From CAWGYT01 sp963826795 (lineage in GTDB: Bacteria > Planctomycetota > Planctomycetia > Pirellulales > Pirellulaceae): DNA of 64,000 bases. The notes under the pieces are model-generated. The model did no database searches, was not told the origin of the DNA, and saw only the letters and a list, made by a program, of their open reading frames with translations. This document shows, piece after piece, positions 17,964 to 26,270 of this stretch (its first letter is position 1; the number at the start of each line of letters is the position of its first letter). A program made the translations under genes and the position numbers. Where the stretch lies: contig CAWGYT010000014.1 in the NCBI GenBank assembly GCA_963826795.1, positions 59,610-123,609 on the forward strand, written 5' to 3'.

Positions 17964-20765
17964 TCAGCCGCTAAGTATCTTAACGGCGTACCGGCGGGCA
18001 TGTTCCAACGCAGCGGCGAGCTTTTCGGGCGACTTGCCTCCGGCCTGGGCCATGTCGGGGCGTCCGCCGCCGCCGCCGCCGACCTGAGCCGCGACCTCTT
18101 TGACCCAGTTCCCGGCGTGAACTTGTGCCTGCACGTCCCGACTAACTCCCGCGACGAGGGTGACTTTGGCGTCTCCTTCGACCGTACCCAGCAGGACGGC
18201 ACAGGGGCCGGACGACTGGCGAAGCTGGTCGATCAATTGTCTGAGCAGGTTTCCGTTGGCCAGCGGAACGTGCGCCACCACGACCTTCACACCGCCGGCG
18301 TCGATGGCCTGGGCCAGGAGATCTTCCGCGGACGTGACCCCCTGCTTTTCTCGCTCGACCAATTGCGATTGCAGGTGCTCGCGTTCCTGGATCAGCGAGG
18401 CGACTCGAGTTGGGACATCGAACAGCGGGACATTGAGCAGACGTGCCGTCTCGCGCAACGTTCGGCGAAGCGTCATTTCGTCGAACGGGCGACTTGGGGG
18501 AGGGGACTCGGTCGCCACGTTCTCCGCGGTTTTCGTCGAGCCGGTCAGCGCTTTCTTGAGATCTCGCACGGCTTGGACCAAGGACCGCGTGGCGGTCGTC
18601 AGTTGACTGCCGTCGACGCCCAGCAAGGCGGCCGCTTTGGCGACCGCGAGTCGACTGTGGCCGATGTATTCCTCCGCTTTTCGGCCGGTGACTGCCACGA
18701 TGCGCCGAGTTCCGGCCGAAATTCCCTCTTCACTAATGATTTCAAACGCGCCGACGTCACCCGTCGACCGCAGGTGCGTGCCGCCGCATAGCTCGTGACT
18801 AAAGCGACCCATTGAGACCATCCGCACGGGATCTGGATACTTCTCCCCGAACAGCATCATGGCCCCGGCCGCCCGGGCCTTCTCGAGGGGCACGATTCGC
18901 CACTCAATCGGCTCGCTCGCCTGAATCTTCGACCGGACGTCCTGTGTGACCTGATCCAGCTGTTCGGCTGAAACCGATTCGAGGTGAGTGAAATCGAAAC
19001 GGAGCCAGTCGTCGGTAACTTTCGAGCCTTGCTGTTGGGCGTGTTTTCCCAGTGTCTCCTGCAGGGCGTGGTGCAGGATGTGTGTCGCTGAATGGGCACG
19101 GCGAACCGCGTCGCGTCGTGCGACGTCGACCTGAGCGGTAACTGGGTCACCGACTGAAATCCGGCCCTGTAACTGGGAACAGAGGTGCAAGATCAGGTCG
19201 CCGTCCCGCTGGGTGTCGTCGACGTGCAATTGGCCGGAGTCCGTTTGCAACAGACCGACGTCTCCGACTTGCCCGCCGGACTCGCCGTAAAAGGGGCTTT
19301 CTTCCAGGACGACAACGACCCTTTCACCTGGGCCGAGCGTCGCAAGTTCCTCGACGAGTTCATCGTTGACGACGATTCCTCGGACCTCGGTCGCACAGGA
19401 GGTCGTCTCGTAGCCAATGAAGCGGGTTTCCTTGATCGCTTTTTTCAGGGCGTCGATCGGACCTGCGGATCCCATCACCGTGTGGACCAGTTTGCCGGAA
19501 GCCTCGCCATGGGCATCCATGGCGGCCCGATACCCCTTCCAGTCAAAGGTGAACTCGTGGTCCGACGCGAGCGATTCAAACAGTTCCGCGGGGACACCGT
19601 ACGTTTGGTACAACTCGGCCGCTTCCGAGCCGTCGACGATTGTGCGGTCGGCGCGCTCCATGCTCGCAAAGATCCGTTCGATGCGCTGCAGGCCGTCGTC
19701 GATCGTGGCCAAGAAGGTCTTTTCTTCTTGTTCGATCACGCTTTCAACACGCCGCGTGGTCTCGAGTAGCTCGGGATACGGTTCCCGCATCATTTCCGCG
19801 ACTTTGGACACGAGCAAATGCAAGAACGGATCGCGACAACCCATTTGGTGACCGTCGAGTACCGCGCGGCGCAGGAGGCGGCGGATCACGTACTTCTCTT
19901 TGTTCGGGCCGGGATAGACGTTCTCGTGGATGGCAAAGGTGCAGGCCCGAACGTGGTCGGCGATCCGTCGAAGTCGGCGACCGTTGTCCGTTTGCGGATC
20001 GTACTCGACCGAACAGACGTCGCCGGCGGCCTCGACGATGGGCCGCAGGATGTCGATGTGGTAATTCGACGTCTGGTCTTGGAGCACGGACGCGGTTCGT
20101 TCCAGACCCATGCCGGTGTCGATGTTCTTGCTCGGCAGCGGTCGGAGATTGTCCGGCGGATCACCGACGCGATTGTACTGCGTGAAAACAAGATTCCAGA
20201 TTTCGACGGAACGCCCAGAGTCGTCGTGGTAGAAGATCTCGCTGCAAGGACCACAGACGCCGTCCGGTCCCTGGGTCGGCGCACTGGCCGGCCAGAAGTT
20301 ATCGTCCTCGCCCATGCGGAGGATCTTTTTTTCCGGAATCCCGACTTCATCAGCCCAGATTTTGGCCGCTTCATCGTCGTCGAGATAGACCGTCACGCTC
20401 AGACGCGCCGGTTCCAGCCCGAGCCACTTGGGATCCGTCAGAAACTCCCAAGCCCAAAGGATCGCCTCGCGCTTGAAGTAATCGCCGAAACTGAAGTTCC
20501 CCAGCATCTCGAAGAACGTGTGGTGGTAGGCCGTGCGGCCCACGTTGTCGATGTCGCCGGTCCGCAAACACTTCTGACAGGTCGTGGCACGCGTGAAGTC
20601 GAGTTTGACTTTGCCCAAAAAATGGGGCTTGAATTGATTCATGCCGGCCGGGGTAAACAGCACCGATGGGTCCCAGGTGGGTACCAGCACGTCACTCGGG
20701 CGGCGAGTATGCCCCTTGGTCTCAAAGAATTGGAGGTATTTTTCGCGGAGTTCGTCAGTTTTCAT
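17964..20765 (-). CDS. alaS: Alanine-tRNA ligase
   Basis: This enzyme charges tRNA-Ala and edits mischarged Ser/Gly. At 933 residues it is slightly longer than E. coli AlaS (876). The class II catalytic core is near the N-terminus (FTPAGMNQFKPHFLG, RTAYHHTFFEMLGNFSFGDY). The editing site appears as HSATHILHHAL and CGGTHLRSTGDVGAF, giving the expected His/Cys/His zinc ligands. The C-terminal Gly-rich QVGGGGGGRPDMAQAGG segment is typical of the C-Ala domain. The frame is intact over 2.8 kb. No strong ribosome binding site is seen before the ATG. Confidence 0.97.
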   Translation of the reverse strand: MKTDELREKYLQFFETKGHTRRPSDVLVPTWDPSVLFTPAGMNQFKPHFLGKVKLDFTRATTCQKCLRTGDIDNVGRTAYHHTFFEMLGNFSFGDYFKREAILWAWEFLTDPKWLGLEPARLSVTVYLDDDEAAKIWADEVGIPEKKILRMGEDDNFWPASAPTQGPDGVCGPCSEIFYHDDSGRSVEIWNLVFTQYNRVGDPPDNLRPLPSKNIDTGMGLERTASVLQDQTSNYHIDILRPIVEAAGDVCSVEYDPQTDNGRRLRRIADHVRACTFAIHENVYPGPNKEKYVIRRLLRRAVLDGHQMGCRDPFLHLLVSKVAEMMREPYPELLETTRRVESVIEQEEKTFLATIDDGLQRIERIFASMERADRTIVDGSEAAELYQTYGVPAELFESLASDHEFTFDWKGYRAAMDAHGEASGKLVHTVMGSAGPIDALKKAIKETRFIGYETTSCATEVRGIVVNDELVEELATLGPGERVVVVLEESPFYGESGGQVGDVGLLQTDSGQLHVDDTQRDGDLILHLCSQLQGRISVGDPVTAQVDVARRDAVRRAHSATHILHHALQETLGKHAQQQGSKVTDDWLRFDFTHLESVSAEQLDQVTQDVRSKIQASEPIEWRIVPLEKARAAGAMMLFGEKYPDPVRMVSMGRFSHELCGGTHLRSTGDVGAFEIISEEGISAGTRRIVAVTGRKAEEYIGHSRLAVAKAAALLGVDGSQLTTATRSLVQAVRDLKKALTGSTKTAENVATESPPPSRPFDEMTLRRTLRETARLLNVPLFDVPTRVASLIQEREHLQSQLVEREKQGVTSAEDLLAQAIDAGGVKVVVAHVPLANGNLLRQLIDQLRQSSGPCAVLLGTVEGDAKVTLVAGVSRDVQAQVHAGNWVKEVAAQVGGGGGGRPDMAQAGGKSPEKLAAALEHARRYAVKILSG

Positions 20766-21076
20766 GGCGAGGTTTGCTTCACCAGGCGGGGTTGCGGCGA
20801 TCGCAGGCCGGCGGCCGCGCGATATTTGGGCAGATGATAGCCGCTTCGCCGCCCCGGTACTAGGCGTACTCGCCGCACCGCTCCTCGCAGACCGCCTGTC
20901 CGCAACCCCATCTCGTCGCGGGGCCCGTCGTCGCTGGGCCCTTCGTTACGGGGCCCGTCGTTCACCGAGCGGGACGACGTGAACGTCGGGCAGCACGAAA
21001 GCTGCGTTAGAGCCACGAATTCGGCTCGCTTCGCCCTCCTGTCGCACCGACCCCAACTTGCAGCGGTCACACAACA
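20766..21076. other. Intergenic region upstream of alaS
   Basis: No gene is seen in these ~310 bases. GGGCCC-based short repeats (around 20920-20960) are present. The end (21041-21075) carries GTCGCACCGACCCC followed by GCAGCGGTCACACA, nearly the same words as at 47083-47110, which suggests debris of a dispersed repeat next to the MITE-like element. Confidence 0.4.
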
Positions 21077-21228
21077 CTAGTGCTTTGTCACAGCTGAAAT
21101 TGAGGGTTGGGTGGCCGGGGGGTTGGGTGGCCGGGGTCGAACGAAGTGAGCCCCCGGAAAATTGCGGTCTGGGGGCTCACTTCGTTCGACCCCAGTCACC
21201 CCAAAATCAAGCTGTGACAAAGCACTAG
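21077..21228. mobile_element. MITE-like nested palindrome (copy 1)
   Basis: This ~152-bp element starts CTAGTGCTTTGTCACAGCTG and ends with the inverted CAGCTTGTG-type sequence AAGCTGTGACAAAGCACTAG. Inside, a second inverted repeat has ~23-bp arms (GGGGTCGAACGAAGTGAGCC and its mirror). A second copy lies at 40307-40440 and a degenerate end at 17866-17902. Copy 1 has an extra internal duplication of GGTTGGGTGGCCGGGG. No transposase is encoded, so it would be non-autonomous. Its right-hand CTAG holds the recA stop codon. Confidence 0.8.
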
Positions 21229-22553
21229 GGCTCGAGACGTTCCCCTTCGGCCGGCAGGTCGGCCGAGATCCCAACGCCGCAGGCTGCCAAGACCTTGTTC
21301 TTGATTTCCTCCGTCAATTTGCGGTCTTCGACCAAGAACATCCGTGCCTTTTCCTTGCCCTGCCCCAGCTGGATGTCCCCATAGCGGAACCACGCCCCAC
21401 TACGGACCACAATCTTGTTTTCGACGGCCAGGTCCAGCACGTCTCCTTCATAGCTAATCCCGTTGTTGTGCATCATATCGAACTCGGCAACACGGAACGG
21501 CGGAGCGACTTTGTTCTTGACGACCTTGGTCCGCACCCGCTGCCCCACCACTTCCTCGCCATCTTTGAGTGCCCCGATTCGACGAACGTCAATCCGGCAC
21601 GAACTGTAAAACTTCAACGCGCGGCCGCCCGGAGTCGTTTCCGGACTGCCAAACATCACGCCGATCTTCTCCCGAATCTGATTGATAAAAATCACCGACG
21701 TCTTCGCCTTCGCAATCGCTCCCGTCAGCTTCCGCATCGATTGGCTCATCAAACGAGCCTGCAGACCCACATGGGAGTCCCCAATGTCTCCCTCCAACTC
21801 CTGTCGGGGGATCAAGGCCGCCACCGAGTCGATGACAATCACATCCACGGCGTTGGATTTGATCAACATCTCGGTAATGTGCATCGCCTCCTCGCCACTC
21901 GTCGGTTGGCTGACCAACAGCGTTTCCAGCTCGACACCCAACTTCTTCGCCCAACTGGGGTCCAGCGCATGCTCGGCATCAATAAACGCCGCAATTCCGC
22001 CAACCCGCTGAGACTCCGCCACCACGTGCAACGCTAACGTCGTCTTGCCACTCGATTCAGGGCCGAAAATCTCGATGATCCGACCGCGCGGAATGCCCTG
22101 CCCTCCCAAGGCCAAGTCCAGCGAAAGACTGCCCGTTGGGATTCCCTCGATCGCCCGCAGCTTGTCCTTGCCCAAGGGCATGATCGCCCCCTCGCCAAAC
22201 TGACGCTCAATCTGCTGCAGTGTGGTCTTTAACGTCGTGTTTCGCTCCAGCACGGAGTCAATCGCGGATTTCGTCTGCCGATCGCCTGGCTTTTCTGACG
22301 TGCCGGCCTTCTTGGTTGAGCCCGCCGCCGAATTGAGCCGATCCTGCGACTTGAGATTCGATCGCGGAGCCATCGTGGCGCGGACTGGACCCTTGTCAGC
22401 GCCTGGGCCGTTGCTTGCTGGGCCGCTGCTTGCCGGGCCGCTGCTTGCTGGGCCGCTGCTTGCTGGGCCGCTGCTTGCCGGGTTGCTCGTCGCCCCGTTG
22501 CCGCTTGACTTCTCAGGCCCGCCGGACTTGCCAGCTCCACTTTTCTTGGCCAT
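21225..22553 (-). CDS. recA: Recombinase RecA with a long, repeat-containing N-terminal extension
   Basis: This DNA-dependent ATPase drives strand exchange and SOS induction. The core is canonical: Walker A GPESSGKTT, DAEHALDPSWAKKLGV, VIVIDSVAALIPR (Walker B), and FINQIREKIGVMFG before the DNA-binding loop. Upstream of the core (before KSAIDSVLERN) is an extension of ~95 residues, low in complexity, with ASSGP repeated about five times and encoded by a 15-bp minisatellite. I choose the ATG at 22553 (MAKKSGAGKSGG, AAGGTGG upstream); one at 22589 is possible but would leave a leader of only ~10 nt after the predicted promoter. The TAG stop lies inside the terminal repeat of the element at 21077-21228. 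Confidence 0.95.
   Translation of the reverse strand: MAKKSGAGKSGGPEKSSGNGATSNPASSGPASSGPASSGPASSGPASNGPGADKGPVRATMAPRSNLKSQDRLNSAAGSTKKAGTSEKPGDRQTKSAIDSVLERNTTLKTTLQQIERQFGEGAIMPLGKDKLRAIEGIPTGSLSLDLALGGQGIPRGRIIEIFGPESSGKTTLALHVVAESQRVGGIAAFIDAEHALDPSWAKKLGVELETLLVSQPTSGEEAMHITEMLIKSNAVDVIVIDSVAALIPRQELEGDIGDSHVGLQARLMSQSMRKLTGAIAKAKTSVIFINQIREKIGVMFGSPETTPGGRALKFYSSCRIDVRRIGALKDGEEVVGQRVRTKVVKNKVAPPFRVAEFDMMHNNGISYEGDVLDLAVENKIVVRSGAWFRYGDIQLGQGKEKARMFLVEDRKLTEEIKNKVLAACGVGISADLPAEGERLEP
22411..22485. repeat. 15-bp minisatellite inside recA, 5 copies
   Basis: The unit CTGCTTGCTGGGCCG is repeated five times with single changes. Because the unit is a multiple of three it stays in frame and encodes (ASSGP)n in the N-terminal extension of RecA. 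Confidence 0.92.
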
Positions 22554-22866
22554 ACGATCATCCACCTTTTGCTTGTCTGCCGTGATCATCAGGACGAACT
22601 CCCGCTGTTATCGTTCAGTCTCGGTTGCTTGACAAGTTATCTCGAGAGCTTGACGAGGCGACCTGGCTACTGAACATTTGAACATGTTACAGAATGAGCG
22701 AACTGAGGGCAAGATTCGTTGAGTCGGAAGGCTGGCCGTGCCGATTGCACGGTTGCACGGTTGCCTTACGATTTGTCCTCGCCTTGGGCCACTCGACGTG
22801 CTTTATTGTTCGTCCGCCAACGGACACGTCTGGTCAGGGCGGCATGAAAAAACATGGAGGTGGCGC
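22554..22866. other. recA upstream region
   Basis: This gap between thpR (ends 22867) and recA carries the recA promoter candidate (22607-22635), the palindrome AACATGTT at 22681-22688 with a TGAACA direct repeat beside it, and a small TGCACGGT duplication near 22745. A LexA site cannot be assigned from these. Confidence 0.4.
22607..22635 (-). promoter_or_regulatory. recA promoter candidate
   Basis: On the minus strand TTGTCA and GATAAC are separated by 17 nt. Transcription would start near 22600, giving the ATG at 22553 a ~47-nt leader with a good ribosome binding site. Confidence 0.5.
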
Positions 22867-23439
22867 TCATTCGCCCAACGGGGCTCGCCCCAACGGCGTG
22901 TAGTGCGGGCCGATCGGCGTCCGCTCGCTTCCATAAACGACGCATTCGTCGACGCTCACGGTCCCCAGCTCCGTTGCCTGATGATCGGCCAGTCGCTCCA
23001 GCAACCGGCTCAATCGCCGCGCCCGCTGTGACACGCGGCCGATGGTGACATGGGGTCGAAACGGACGCTGTTCGCGCGGAAATCCCAGTTGACCCAGGGC
23101 CTGCTCCAGATCGGCCTGGAGGGCCAGGACCTGGTCTTGCCGATCCTCGATCCCGAGCCAGATCGTGCGTGGACGCTGCAGGCTGGGAAACGCGCCGACG
23201 CCCTGGCAGAAAAGGCGGAAGGGAAGATGGGTTCTGGCCACCTGCTGAACGGCGAGGCACGTCCGATAAATCTCAGTTTCGTCCACATCGCCCAGGAATT
23301 TCAGCGTCAAGTGGAGTTTGTCGGGTGCGACCCAAGTCACACCCGTCGCGGCGTCCGACAGTTGCTGGATCACGGATTTGGCCTGCCGACGCACGGCGGC
23401 ATCCAGGTCCACGGCGACGAAGGTACGGGTCCGTGACAC
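22867..23439 (-). CDS. thpR: RNA 2',3'-cyclic phosphodiesterase
   Basis: This is a two-histidine (2H) phosphoesterase of the LigT/ThpR family, about 190 residues, the usual size. The paired catalytic motifs are KLHLTLKFLGDV and FRPHVTIGRVSQ (H-x-T-x twice). The N-terminus SRTRTFVAVDLDAAV is the typical beginning. I use the GTG at 23439; a TTG 12 nt upstream is an alternative. It lies 63 nt downstream of the PfkB kinase gene on the same strand and may be co-transcribed with it. The physiological substrate in bacteria is uncertain. Confidence 0.9.
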   Translation of the reverse strand: MSRTRTFVAVDLDAAVRRQAKSVIQQLSDAATGVTWVAPDKLHLTLKFLGDVDETEIYRTCLAVQQVARTHLPFRLFCQGVGAFPSLQRPRTIWLGIEDRQDQVLALQADLEQALGQLGFPREQRPFRPHVTIGRVSQRARRLSRLLERLADHQATELGTVSVDECVVYGSERTPIGPHYTPLGRAPLGE

Positions 23440-23502
23440 GGCGACAAACAACCCTCATGCGACGACGACGAGGCCAAGCACGGCAGCAACCGCGCTGCGG
23501 CA

Positions 23503-24498
23503 TCAGTCGAGAATCTGGGAGACCTTTTCCGGCAGAGCGTGCGGCAGGCGTGCTCCATGGTGCATCACGATCCGCGAGGCCAGGTAGTTGCCCCAGCGAG
23601 CGGCTCGAGCGGGCGCGTGGCCGTGGGTCAAGCCATACAGCACGCCTCCCGCGAAAGCATCTCCCGCTCCGACGGTGTCAATCGCCCGCACTCGAAACCC
23701 CGGGACGTGCTCCAGGACGCCATGCTGCACGACCAGACAGCCTTCCGGGCCATTGGTCACGAAGGCCAGCGGTACGAGCTCGCCAATCATCCGAGCCGCG
23801 TCCTCGAGCGACTCTTCCCCGGCAAAATGGGTGACCTCTTCCGCGTTGCAAAAGACCACGTCGCAGTATTCACGCACGATCCGGCGAAAATCATCCCGGA
23901 ACCGTTCCATCAAGAAAGGATCCGAAAACGTCAACGAGACCTTCACGTCGTGCCGCCGCGCCTGCTGCATCGCCTCAAGGCAAGCCGCTCGCGGCTGAGG
24001 GGGATCCCACAAATATCCCTCCACATAGGCAAAGTGGCACTGGCTCAGGCGTTCGACATGGATGTCCGTGGGGGCCAATTCCGTGGAGACTCCCAAGTGT
24101 GTGCACATCGTTCGCTCCGCGTCCGGCGTCGTCAGCACCAGGCAGGATCCGGTGGGAGGCCCTTGCTCGGGGGCCGGGTGGACGTCGAAGTGAATGCCGG
24201 ACTCCAGCATGTCCTGGCGGTAGAACTCGCCGTTGGGATCTCGAGCGACCTTGCCCGTGTAAAACCCGGTCCCGCCGCTTTGGGCCACCCCGATAATCGT
24301 ATTCGCCGCCGAACCTCCCGATTGCATCTCGAGCGATTGCCGTTCCAGATCCTGCAGCAACGCGCCCTGCTTCTCCGCGTCGACCAGGGTCATCGAGCCC
24401 TTCGCTAAGGCGTGCTCACGAATAAAGTCCTCCGACACCATGGCCAGTATGTCGACCATGGCGTTGCCTATGCCAAAGACATCGATCTTCTTTTTCAT
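23503..24498 (-). CDS. PfkB-family carbohydrate/nucleoside kinase (adenosine-kinase-like)
   Basis: This 331-residue ribokinase-fold enzyme starts KKKIDVFGIGNAMVDILA and has SGGSAANTIIGVAQSGG for substrate binding and TVGAGDAFAGGVLYGL with the catalytic Asp in GAGD. NAEEVTHFAG is the usual mid-domain motif. Overall pattern is closest to the adenosine kinase-like subgroup, but substrate cannot be settled by reading. The ATG at 24498 starts the conserved region; the frame is open further upstream without homology. It is divergent from the methyltransferase gene at 24761. Confidence 0.87.
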   Translation of the reverse strand: MKKKIDVFGIGNAMVDILAMVSEDFIREHALAKGSMTLVDAEKQGALLQDLERQSLEMQSGGSAANTIIGVAQSGGTGFYTGKVARDPNGEFYRQDMLESGIHFDVHPAPEQGPPTGSCLVLTTPDAERTMCTHLGVSTELAPTDIHVERLSQCHFAYVEGYLWDPPQPRAACLEAMQQARRHDVKVSLTFSDPFLMERFRDDFRRIVREYCDVVFCNAEEVTHFAGEESLEDAARMIGELVPLAFVTNGPEGCLVVQHGVLEHVPGFRVRAIDTVGAGDAFAGGVLYGLTHGHAPARAARWGNYLASRIVMHHGARLPHALPEKVSQILD

Positions 24499-24760
24499 CG
24501 AGACACGCGCTCCCGTTAGCTCCGCGTCGCCGCAGCCGATCCCGCGAATTCGCGGGCGCCGTCGGCGCTGACGCTGCATTATCGGCGCTGGCGGCTCCCC
24601 TGCAACCAGCTCGGGCCGGCCGGCGGTCCCCAAGTTCGTCACTCGCTGGGCGATTCGACCTTGACCGCCTCCGCACCCGTCTGCTAACAGCCTCTTCCGC
24701 TTCGGATCTCTGCCTTCGCCGGCGACGGCTCGGCCTGACTCGATTTGCCTGAGGCACGCG

Positions 24761-25504
24761 ATGGACACCCAATATAAGCCCCAGTGGTATCGTTCTTTTC
24801 TCGGTGCGTCGGCTCAATCCGCGCGTGAGATTGTGCCGGTTCTGATCGAGTTGGCCGCACCCTCCAGCGTGATTGATTTCGGCTGCGGTTTGGGCGTCTG
24901 GCTCCGGGAATTCGTCGAGCGGGGGGTGTCCGAAACCTGCGGGATTGATGGGCCACATGTACCGCGGGACGAGTTGCTGATCGATCGCGCCAGCTTTCTG
25001 CCTCACGATCTTAACCAACCCCTTCGACTTCCGCGGACGTATGACCTCGCTGTGTGTCTGGAAGTCGCTGAGCACTTGCCCGCTGAGTCCGCCCAGCGAC
25101 TGGTCGCTTCGCTGACGTCGGCGGCGCCAATCGTGTTTTTCTCGGCTGCGATTCCGGCCCAAGGCGGAACGGACCATCTGAATGAACAATGGCTCGAGTA
25201 CTGGCTCGATCGCTTTGCGGACTGCCGATTCCGGGGCGTGGATGCGATCCGACCCCGGATCTGGAACAATCCACGCGTCGATTTTTGGTATGCCCAAAAC
25301 GCGGTCTTGTTCGTTCGCGACGATGTACTCGAGCGCCATCCCCGGCTGGCGCGCGAACGAGCATTGCATCCGCCCCAGTCGCTTGTCCATCCTCGCCTGT
25401 TCCTGCAGACACAGCAGCGGCTGGAGCGGACACTCGACTATCGAACGCGCCGCTTGGCTCAGCAATTACGCGCCGTGACGCGCCGCTGGTGCTCGCGGCG
25501 CTGA
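24761..25504 (+). CDS. Class I SAM-dependent methyltransferase
   Basis: This 247-residue protein has the SAM-binding motif I VIDFGCGLGVWLREFVERG (residues ~37-55), an acidic motif II (TCGIDG) and YDLAVCLEVAEHLP as the post-I/motif III region. The C-terminal third is Arg-rich (RTLDYRTRRLAQQLRAVTRR) and unlike typical domains. Methyltransferases of this kind often modify sugars or small molecules, but nothing in the neighbourhood defines the substrate. Confidence 0.82.
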   Translation: MDTQYKPQWYRSFLGASAQSAREIVPVLIELAAPSSVIDFGCGLGVWLREFVERGVSETCGIDGPHVPRDELLIDRASFLPHDLNQPLRLPRTYDLAVCLEVAEHLPAESAQRLVASLTSAAPIVFFSAAIPAQGGTDHLNEQWLEYWLDRFADCRFRGVDAIRPRIWNNPRVDFWYAQNAVLFVRDDVLERHPRLARERALHPPQSLVHPRLFLQTQQRLERTLDYRTRRLAQQLRAVTRRWCSRR

Positions 25505-25574
25505 TCCATCGCGACATCGGCGGAGCCGACCCGCGCCGATCGCTGGAATCGACGCAAGCCCGTTCGCGCGGACG

Positions 25575-26093
25575 CTAGGACGGCGTTCCGCGGCCCCCGG
25601 CCGTCGGTCGCTGGGACGGTTGCCCCGTCCGGCCGCGACCGAAGGAAAAGTCCTGCGTCACGTAAAGATGCCCGAGGGGCAGCAGCAGGGACTGAGTCGA
25701 CCGGCCCGCCGCCTCCTCCTGCCCTGAGCCATGCTCGCCCAGCCTGGCTTCCCCCGAGCTCTCGGCAGTCCAGGTCGCCGCGTGGCTTGCCGCTACCGCC
25801 TGGTTTGCCGCCGCTGCTCTGGACGCAGGCGCCCGACCGGGAGTGTGCGAACTGCTCGCTTGATCCGCAGGCATTGCCTCGCCACCGGCGAGAGGCTCCT
25901 CTTCTCGGCCCACGGGCAAAGCCCCCAGATAGCCGCCCAGGCGGACCGACTGACAGAACAACAGCGATGAATCGCGGGATCGGCTCCGTTCGCCAAACAG
26001 GGAAGCGACCCGGACCCTCCGCTGCGGAACGGTTGACAAATTCGGCACGACGCTCTGGTCGCCCACGATTCCATGGTCTTCCGCGTCGGACAT
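25575..26093 (-). CDS. Hypothetical protein
   Basis: I do not recognise this 172-residue product. The ATG at 26093 has GAGG six nt upstream. The sequence has an Ala-rich central region (SRAAAANQAVAASHAA) and a C-terminal LLPLGHLYVTQDFSFGRGRT that looks more ordered. It lies 178 nt beyond the stop of the large CotH gene on the same strand. It could also be a chance open frame, since the opposite strand is open as well. Confidence 0.4.
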   Translation of the reverse strand: MSDAEDHGIVGDQSVVPNLSTVPQRRVRVASLFGERSRSRDSSLLFCQSVRLGGYLGALPVGREEEPLAGGEAMPADQASSSHTPGRAPASRAAAANQAVAASHAATWTAESSGEARLGEHGSGQEEAAGRSTQSLLLPLGHLYVTQDFSFGRGRTGQPSQRPTAGGRGTPS

Positions 26094-26270
26094 CGTCGTC
26101 CTCAATCCAGAGAGATCACTTGAATGGCTACTGAACATTCCCTCAACACGTCATTCATCGCTGAAACGCTGCACGAGACGGGCATCGCCGACCGCCATCC
26201 CCCTGGGAGTAGCACAATACGTGCCAGTCGCGGAGCTACGAGTTTCTCGGAGAACCCGCGCTTCGCCCCG

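Noticed and set aside
17964..20765. Long plus-strand frames across alaS (for example 19818-20837)
   Set aside because: They are shadows of the intact alaS frame; no motifs or start sites support them. Similar antisense frames lie over recA, zwf and the CotH-type gene.
22664..22700. LexA/SOS box upstream of recA
   Set aside because: AACATGTT with TGAACA repeats is palindromic but fits neither the CTGT-N8-ACAG nor the GAAC-N4-GTTC consensus. Binding data would be needed.
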